Positions 49,107 to 53,599 of a stretch of 53,599 bases of DNA are shown in pieces (the first letter of the stretch is position 1; the number at the start of each line of letters is the position of its first letter). The position numbers and the translations under genes were made by a program. Under the pieces are notes generated by a model, which was not told the DNA's origin, searched no databases, and worked only from the letters and a program-made list of their open reading frames with translations. The stretch is from a virus, in the IMG/VR virus record IMGVR_UViG_3300023119_000035, positions 1 to 53,599 of that record; one strand, written 5' to 3'.

Positions 49107-51333
49107 GTGTGAAGTTTTCTACATTCAATTTAATTTCTCCATCAACGTAGTCAACTGTGACTTTACCCCCACTTACAAGATCGCCAAATAAAACTTCTTT
49201 AGACATTGGCTTTTTAATACTTTGATCAATAACACGTTGTAATGGTCTTGCACCCATTTTACGATTAAATCCTTTTTTGATCAAATGATCTTTTGCCGCA
49301 TCTGTTAGAATAATATAAATTCCTTTGTCTTTAACAAGGTCGTTTGTTTCTTTAATAAACTTATCAACAATAAGTCCTGAAGTTCTTTTATCAAGTTTTC
49401 CAAACTTAATAATGCCATCAAGTCTATTACGAAACTCTGGTGCAAAGAAATCATTTACTGCATCATCATCTTCGCCTTCACGTTCGAGGCTACCAAAACC
49501 AACGCCGTTCTTTTCCATATCTCTAGCACCTAAGTTAGATGTCATAATAACAACAGCATTACGAGCATCTGCTTTTTTACCATTTGAACCTGTGACAAAT
49601 CCATTGTCCATAAGTCCTAGTAATACATTAGAAACATCTCTATGTGCTTTTTCAATTTCATCTAACAGTAAAATACAGTTAGGATGTTCTTGCAATTTAG
49701 TAATAAGTTGACCAGCGTCTTCTTCAAAGCCTACATAGCCTGGAGGTGCACCAATAAACTTAGCAACAGAATGTTTTTCTTGAAACTCACTCATATCAAA
49801 ACGTACAAGTTGTGTTCCCATTTCTTTGGCTAAAACTTTTGCTGTTTCTGTTTTACCACAACCAGTTGGCCCTACAAACAAGAACGAGCCGACAGGCTTG
49901 TTAAGCGATTTCAAACCTGCTTGAGCAATATAAATTTTGTCAAGCAAACTATCAATTGCTTCGTCTTGTCCAAATACTTGCGTTTTCATACCACCTTCAA
50001 GGTCACGCATATTTTCACTGTCTTTTGCCGCAACTTGTTCTAAAGGTAATCCAGTCATTTTAGAAATTTCAAATACAATTTCGTCGTGATCAACTGTTCC
50101 TTCTTTTTTGTCTAGTATTTTAAATCTAGCACCAGCACGGTCAATAACATCAATTGCTTTGTCTGGCAACTTTTTATCAGCCATATACTTTACAGAATAC
50201 TTAACAGCATTTTCAATTGCTTTTTGTGTAATCTTAACATTGTGATGTTTTTCGTAATATTTCTTAATACCTTTAAGAATATCAATTGAAGTTTCTTCAT
50301 CTGGCTCGTCAACTGTGACACGTTGGAACCTACGCATCAATGCACGATCCTTTTCAAAGTGTTTACGGAATTCTTCCCAAGTAGTTGAAGCAACAACTTT
50401 AATTGTTCCTTTACTTAATGCAGGCTTTAGCATATTAGCCATATCATTTGCTTGTCCTTGGCCACCAGCACCTGCACCACTCATCATGTGTGCTTCGTCA
50501 ATAAACAGAATTGAATTCTTTTTCTTTTCAAGTGCATTAATGACCATTTTAAGACGTTCTTCAAAGTCACCTCTGTACTTGCTACCTGCTACTAGAGCAC
50601 CAATGTCAAGAGCATAAACAGTACTATCCTTAATAAACTCTGGTACATTATCATTTACGATTTCAACCGCAAGTCCTTCAGCAATAGCAGTTTTACCTAC
50701 GCCAGGATCACCAACCAACATTACATTTGCTTTTTGTCTACGTGCAAGGATTAGTACAGTTTCTTCAATTTCTTTGCCTCGACCAATTACAGGATCAATC
50801 TTACCTGCTCTTGCTTTTGCTGTAAGATTTGTACAGAACTGACTAATAAGTCTTTCTAGTTGACTCTTATTATATTGTTCACTAGCCGCTTCGCCAATGA
50901 TTGCTTCGGTCTCAATAAAGTTGCTAAACTTATCTTTATCAATGTTGTACTTTTTCATTACGAAAGCACTAAATGATTTCTTTTCGTTGAGTATCGAAAG
51001 GAATACGTCACTTGGACTAATAGTAGTTCTACCACTAAACAATGTTTGTGTAAATGCACGATTTAATACACGTTCTAATGCTTGTGTTTTTGATGGGCGA
51101 CCTTTACGTGTTGGATTAACAATTTCACCTAGTTTAGTTCCAATGTAATCTGAAAGGTCTTTACTAAGTTCGTCAATGTTAGCACCAAATTCTTCTAGTA
51201 CCTGTTTAAAATCTTCATTCAATACTAGAGCATATGCAAAGTGTTCGACAGTCACATATTCGTGTTTTGCTTCTTGGGCAAGTTTAATTGCTTTTTCAAA
51301 TATTACTTCTAACTGTGCATCAGGTTCAAGCAT
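49063..51333 (-). CDS. ClpA-type AAA+ unfoldase
   Basis: This 756-aa protein has the full ClpA layout: an N-terminal Clp_N-type helical domain, AAA1 with 'MLVGDPGVGKTAIAEGLA' and Walker B 'SILFIDEAHMMSGAGAGG', and AAA2 with 'LFVGPTGCGKTETAKVLA' and 'ILLLDEIEKAHRDVSNVLL'. 'KNGVGFGSLER' sits at the place of the IGL/IGF ClpP-docking loop. Size and the lack of a ClpB middle domain favour ClpA over ClpB. With the phage ClpP-like protein it could form an ATP-dependent protease, or dock on host ClpP. It overlaps the deformylase gene by 8 bp. Confidence 0.9.
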   Translation of the reverse strand: MLEPDAQLEVIFEKAIKLAQEAKHEYVTVEHFAYALVLNEDFKQVLEEFGANIDELSKDLSDYIGTKLGEIVNPTRKGRPSKTQALERVLNRAFTQTLFSGRTTISPSDVFLSILNEKKSFSAFVMKKYNIDKDKFSNFIETEAIIGEAASEQYNKSQLERLISQFCTNLTAKARAGKIDPVIGRGKEIEETVLILARRQKANVMLVGDPGVGKTAIAEGLAVEIVNDNVPEFIKDSTVYALDIGALVAGSKYRGDFEERLKMVINALEKKKNSILFIDEAHMMSGAGAGGQGQANDMANMLKPALSKGTIKVVASTTWEEFRKHFEKDRALMRRFQRVTVDEPDEETSIDILKGIKKYYEKHHNVKITQKAIENAVKYSVKYMADKKLPDKAIDVIDRAGARFKILDKKEGTVDHDEIVFEISKMTGLPLEQVAAKDSENMRDLEGGMKTQVFGQDEAIDSLLDKIYIAQAGLKSLNKPVGSFLFVGPTGCGKTETAKVLAKEMGTQLVRFDMSEFQEKHSVAKFIGAPPGYVGFEEDAGQLITKLQEHPNCILLLDEIEKAHRDVSNVLLGLMDNGFVTGSNGKKADARNAVVIMTSNLGARDMEKNGVGFGSLEREGEDDDAVNDFFAPEFRNRLDGIIKFGKLDKRTSGLIVDKFIKETNDLVKDKGIYIILTDAAKDHLIKKGFNRKMGARPLQRVIDQSIKKPMSKEVLFGDLVSGGKVTVDYVDGEIKLNVENFTLEHKEQDVESTTHE

Positions 51334-51850
51334 AGTATTGCATTCCTTTTGATAATTTTTGTTCTAATTTTTTAGCCTTCTTAACAGCCATGTCCCATTT
51401 AAGTTTACTTGTTCTATCTTTATATGTAATACCTAACAAATGATCTAGTTCATGTAGATAGCATCTAGCATCGTAGTCTTCAATTCTACCCATTTGCTTT
51501 TCACCTTTTTCATTATAGAACTCTGCAACGATCCACTTAGGTCTACGCAGTTGAACAATAATATTAGGAAAACTTAAACACCCTTCGTAATCTAAAACAG
51601 TTTCTTCACTTGCTTGTAATACTTTAGGGTTAACAAAAATAGCACTTTTATCAGGAACGTGTTTACTACCCATAACAAATAATTGTGCATCAAGACCTAC
51701 TTGATTTGCACTTAAACCAACACCGTCTTTTTCGTACATAATTTCCAACATTTGTTTTTTAGTTTCTACTAAATCAAATGGCGGATTTTCAAAATCAAAT
51801 TCTTTAACTTGTTTATTTAAAAACTCGTCTGGATAATAAATTAAGTTCAT
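51326..51850 (-). CDS. def: Peptide deformylase
   Basis: This 174-aa metalloenzyme removes the N-formyl group from new proteins. All three family motifs are present: 'DGVGLSANQVGLDAQLFV' (motif 1), 'DYEGCLSFPNIIVQLRRP' (motif 2, Cys ligand) and 'DARCYLHELDHLLGITYKD' (motif 3, HExxH). Phage deformylases help mature phage or host photosystem proteins in cyanophages; here no photosynthesis gene is seen, so the purpose is unclear. It lies between dnaJ (1 bp) and clpA (overlap). Confidence 0.95.
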   Translation of the reverse strand: MNLIYYPDEFLNKQVKEFDFENPPFDLVETKKQMLEIMYEKDGVGLSANQVGLDAQLFVMGSKHVPDKSAIFVNPKVLQASEETVLDYEGCLSFPNIIVQLRRPKWIVAEFYNEKGEKQMGRIEDYDARCYLHELDHLLGITYKDRTSKLKWDMAVKKAKKLEQKLSKGMQYYA

Positions 51851-51851
51851 A

Positions 51852-52709
51852 TTATTTTAAGTTTCCCTTTATTTTAGTTATCATATCTATCTGGTCATCA
51901 GTTAGTTCTTTTGGTATAGAAGCCTTTACTTTTACGTAAAGATTTCCTTGATGTGGACCACCGTTTACATCAGGCATACCAAGTCCTTTCATACTAAACA
52001 TTGTATCAGGCTGTGTACCTGGACGTATTGATAAACTGTAAGTATGACCATCTAGGTGTTTTATGTTTACCTTAGTACCTAGTATAAGGTCAAAGACATC
52101 AACTGTCAAGTCCTTTTGAAGATCAAAACCATCACGTCGATAGCCTTGATAATCTCCAATTTGAATAGTAATATGAAGATCTCCCGGTGGAACACCTTTT
52201 ATACTACTATCACCCAAACCACGTAGTCTTATAGTTTGTCCGTTATCAACACCTTTTGGTATTTTAACGTCAATTGTTTTTGAACCACCATTACTTAATG
52301 GAAACTGTACAGTGACATCACCGCCATTAAATGCTTGTGTTAAGGTAATTCTTAATCCAGTCCTTACGTTGCTATTTCTGTTTTGTCTACGTCTTTGGAA
52401 TCCACCTGGACCAAAAATAATATCTTCACCTTCAAATCCACCCCCAAACATCTGTGAAAACATATCTTGGAAGTTTCCTGTGTTAAATCCATATTGACCT
52501 TGTTGTTGTGGATCAGAAGTTCCAAACTGATCGTACATTGCTTTCTTTTCTGGATCTGTTAATGTTTGGTAAGCCTCGTTTAATTCAGTAAACATTTTAT
52601 GATCACCGCCTTTGTCAGGATGGTGCTTTGCCGCTAGTTTACGGAATGCAGTTTTAATTTCTTTTTCGGAGGCATTACGAGAAACACCTAAACGTTCATA
52701 ATAGTCCAT
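51852..52709 (-). CDS. dnaJ: DnaJ/CbpA-type co-chaperone
   Basis: The J-domain spans the first ~65 residues ('DYYERLGVSRNASEKEIKTA', 'KHHPDKGGDHKMFTELNEAY' with HPD), followed by a Gly/Phe-rich linker with 'FSQMFGGGFEGEDIIFGPGG' and a C-terminal substrate-binding region ('VKIPKGVDNGQTIRLRGLGD'). The Cys-rich zinc finger of classical DnaJ is absent, so it is CbpA-like (285 aa). It stimulates host DnaK. The M-D-Y-Y start fixes the first codon, which lies only 7 bases from the -10 box: the mRNA would be leaderless. Confidence 0.95.
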   Translation of the reverse strand: MDYYERLGVSRNASEKEIKTAFRKLAAKHHPDKGGDHKMFTELNEAYQTLTDPEKKAMYDQFGTSDPQQQGQYGFNTGNFQDMFSQMFGGGFEGEDIIFGPGGFQRRRQNRNSNVRTGLRITLTQAFNGGDVTVQFPLSNGGSKTIDVKIPKGVDNGQTIRLRGLGDSSIKGVPPGDLHITIQIGDYQGYRRDGFDLQKDLTVDVFDLILGTKVNIKHLDGHTYSLSIRPGTQPDTMFSMKGLGMPDVNGGPHQGNLYVKVKASIPKELTDDQIDMITKIKGNLK

Positions 52710-52715
52710 ATTAGT

Positions 52716-52744
52716 ATTATATACTTAGTTTAGGTGTTTGTCAA
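52716..52744 (-). promoter_or_regulatory. Perfect sigma70 consensus promoter for dnaJ
   Basis: TTGACA (52739-52744), 17 bp, TATAAT (52716-52721), read leftwards. The ATG of dnaJ begins at 52709, 6 bases after the -10, at the expected transcription start. It would drive dnaJ, def and clpA. Confidence 0.85.
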
Positions 52745-52747
52745 GTA

Positions 52748-53113
52748 TTACTTGTCAGACTTTTTACTTGATCCAGTGTATAAACCAAACCAAGCCGCAC
52801 CAGCACCAACTACGATACTAACCAAACCTGATTGTTCCATAGTAGGATTTGGAAGAGCCATATACCAAACTACAACTTTGTATAGTAAAATAATATATGT
52901 TGAAATAAAGAATCTTGGAAAAATTCTCCAACTATCAACAGCACGGGCCATATGAATCCATTTTGCGTATGGATTAACACCTAAATCTTTTGCTGAAGCA
53001 TCAACATCAAGTTCTAAGTTAATTTTACGTTTTGTTGTATCAGAACCAACTTTTACATCAACAGTTGCATTGCCGTCAGCAATTTTTTTCTTTTCAGTAG
53101 CAAGATCGCTCAT
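52748..53113 (-). CDS. Putative holin-like membrane protein, 121 aa
   Basis: A hydrophilic N-terminal ~70 residues is followed by two membrane segments ('FFISTYIILLYKVVVWYMAL' and 'SGLVSIVVGAGAAWFGLYTG') and a short basic end (SSKKSDK), as in small holin-like proteins of marine phages. Two lipoprotein genes of possible spanin type lie directly upstream, so a lysis cassette is inferred. GAGGGG lies before the ATG. A late-type promoter is 26 bases further upstream. It could instead be a general membrane protein. Confidence 0.6.
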   Translation of the reverse strand: MSDLATEKKKIADGNATVDVKVGSDTTKRKINLELDVDASAKDLGVNPYAKWIHMARAVDSWRIFPRFFISTYIILLYKVVVWYMALPNPTMEQSGLVSIVVGAGAAWFGLYTGSSKKSDK

Positions 53114-53138
53114 TATGTTCCCCTCTAAATTATATGTG

Positions 53139-53146
53139 TATTTATT
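53139..53146 (-). promoter_or_regulatory. Possible late-type promoter (AATAAATA)
   Basis: AATAAATA, read leftwards, overlaps the stop of the 54-aa lipoprotein and lies 26 bases before the holin-like start. It fits a late promoter for the lysis region, but one match in AT-rich DNA is weak. Confidence 0.45.
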
Positions 53147-53309
53147 AAAAACTACAACTAATCTCGCCCCGAGGAGTTATTTTTTCTTGGATTGTTTCAC
53201 CCTTGTTAATGTCTATATCAGCGCCAGGTTTAGCGGTACAAGTAGATTTAGCAGAACAACTACTTAGGATCAGAGCCGTCAGTAGTAGAATCGCCTTCGT
53301 AATATTCAC
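53145..53309 (-). CDS. Small lipoprotein overlapping an upstream lipoprotein, 54 aa
   Basis: The frame begins at a GTG (53309) behind GAGAAG and overlaps the last 50 bases of the preceding lipoprotein in another frame. The product 'MNITKAILLLTALILSSCSA' has a clear signal with lipobox L-S-S-C. The mature part has Cys residues at 24 and near the end and a charged segment 'ADIDINKGETIQEKITPRG'. An overlapping second lipoprotein recalls the Rz/Rz1 arrangement of spanins, but the partner is also a lipoprotein. A start at the TTG 12 bases earlier is possible. Confidence 0.65.
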   Translation of the reverse strand: MNITKAILLLTALILSSCSAKSTCTAKPGADIDINKGETIQEKITPRGEISCSF

Positions 53310-53599
53310 GATACTTCTCAATTATTAGTTGTTGCTTAATCATGTATGCACGTATTTGTGCAAAGTTTTTAGCAAGTGTTTCGTAGTCGTCATCGCTTAA
53401 ACCAAACAGCACAGGATCTTTACCTTGCTCTTTCATTTTAGCAAACACTTCTTCTGCGTTCTCACTATGGATAATAATGAACTTTAGTTCTTCCATTTTT
53501 GGAGTCGCAGGATTCTCTAGATTCAGAGGTGCTCTTTTAACCTCAGTCTTGAAAATATCTAACTTGGATACCGTACTACAACTAGTAAGGAACGTAGTT
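53260..53599 (-). CDS. Putative spanin-like lipoprotein, 5' end outside window
   Basis: The frame is open to the right edge, so the gene starts beyond the window; a Met at 53496 is internal. Before it the sequence reads 'TFLTSCSTVSKLDIFKTEVK' and 'RAPLNLENPATPKMEEL', i.e. a lipobox (L-T-S-C) followed by the conserved 'K.E..RAPLNL' leader. The mature part 'FIIIHSENAEEVFAKMKEQG' then 'VLFGLSDDDYETLAKNFAQI' ends 'IEKYREYYEGD'. I associate this family with marine phages, where it is thought to be an outer-membrane (spanin-like) lysis component. The periplasmic coil 'RAYMIKQQLIIEKYREYY' supports this. Confidence 0.7.
   Translation of the reverse strand, partial: TTFLTSCSTVSKLDIFKTEVKRAPLNLENPATPKMEELKFIIIHSENAEEVFAKMKEQGKDPVLFGLSDDDYETLAKNFAQIRAYMIKQQLIIEKYREYYEGDSTTDGSDPK

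Noticed and set aside
53155-53180. Terminator-like hairpin on the + strand (CTCG-CCC-CGAG, then a T run)
   Set aside because: There is no + strand gene here to terminate, and the bases encode the end of the 54-aa lipoprotein on the - strand.
1-53599. tRNA genes, CRISPR arrays, insertion sequences, integrase or attachment sites
   Set aside because: The gaps between genes are short (the longest are about 110-120 bases and hold promoters or hairpins), and I saw no cloverleaf, repeat-spacer or transposase pattern.

Overview
The window is about 53.6 kb of a large, AT-rich (roughly 36% GC by eye) tailed-phage genome. It is packed with short-spaced or overlapping genes and has no stretch over 300 bases without a gene. 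A family B DNA polymerase, a gp45-type clamp, a T4-type RNase H, a DsbA-like protein, dCMP deaminase, ATAAATA-type late promoters and TTGACA/TATAAT early promoters place it among marine T4-like myoviruses. No photosynthesis genes are present. Low GC and the gene set fit a pelagiphage-like virus of a marine alphaproteobacterium, but the host is inference.

Layout. Bases 1-12662 (+ strand) are a late tail/adhesin block: a large structural protein cut by the left edge, a conserved virion protein, four paralogous fibre proteins sharing an N-terminal domain but with different C-termini (one a tail-collar domain), and two small genes between them. A convergent junction at 12663-12705 follows. Everything after it is on the - strand and reads right to left: lysis genes and a DnaJ/deformylase/ClpA operon (53.6-49 kb); small structural and regulatory genes (49-46.7 kb); a late block of probable virion or internal proteins (46.7-39 kb); DsbA and a duplicated membrane protein (38.2-37 kb); polymerase and clamp (36.5-33 kb); a 7-deazaguanine DNA-modification region with DpdA, QueD, FolE, QueE and a glycosyltransferase, mixed with ClpP, a phosphoribosyltransferase and an MBD4-like glycosylase (33-23 kb); RNase H and conserved small genes (23-20 kb); a MoxR ATPase / two nuclease-like proteins / metallopeptidase-VWA island (19.8-15.9 kb); and conserved small genes with ThyX and dCMP deaminase (15.9-12.7 kb).

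The most striking signal is compositional. Reading the whole window I found no GTTAC or GTAAC, no AGCT, and no GCAGC or GCTGC, although GTCAC/GTGAC and GCCGC/GCGGC are used freely. Val-Thr is written GTC-ACN or GTG-ACN throughout. Base composition alone would predict tens to well over a hundred of each. This looks like complete purging of restriction-type palindromes. The same genome carries two adjacent candidate PD-(D/E)XK endonucleases with no methyltransferase in view, and a 7-deazaguanine pathway that can protect DNA from restriction.

Several genes too short or misplaced in a simple ORF scan were added or corrected: two overlapping lipoproteins of a probable lysis cassette at the right edge, a 36-aa membrane protein at 26136-26246, a 51-aa basic Cys protein at 40135-40290, and corrected starts for several genes. 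All family calls come from motif recognition by eye; no database search was run.
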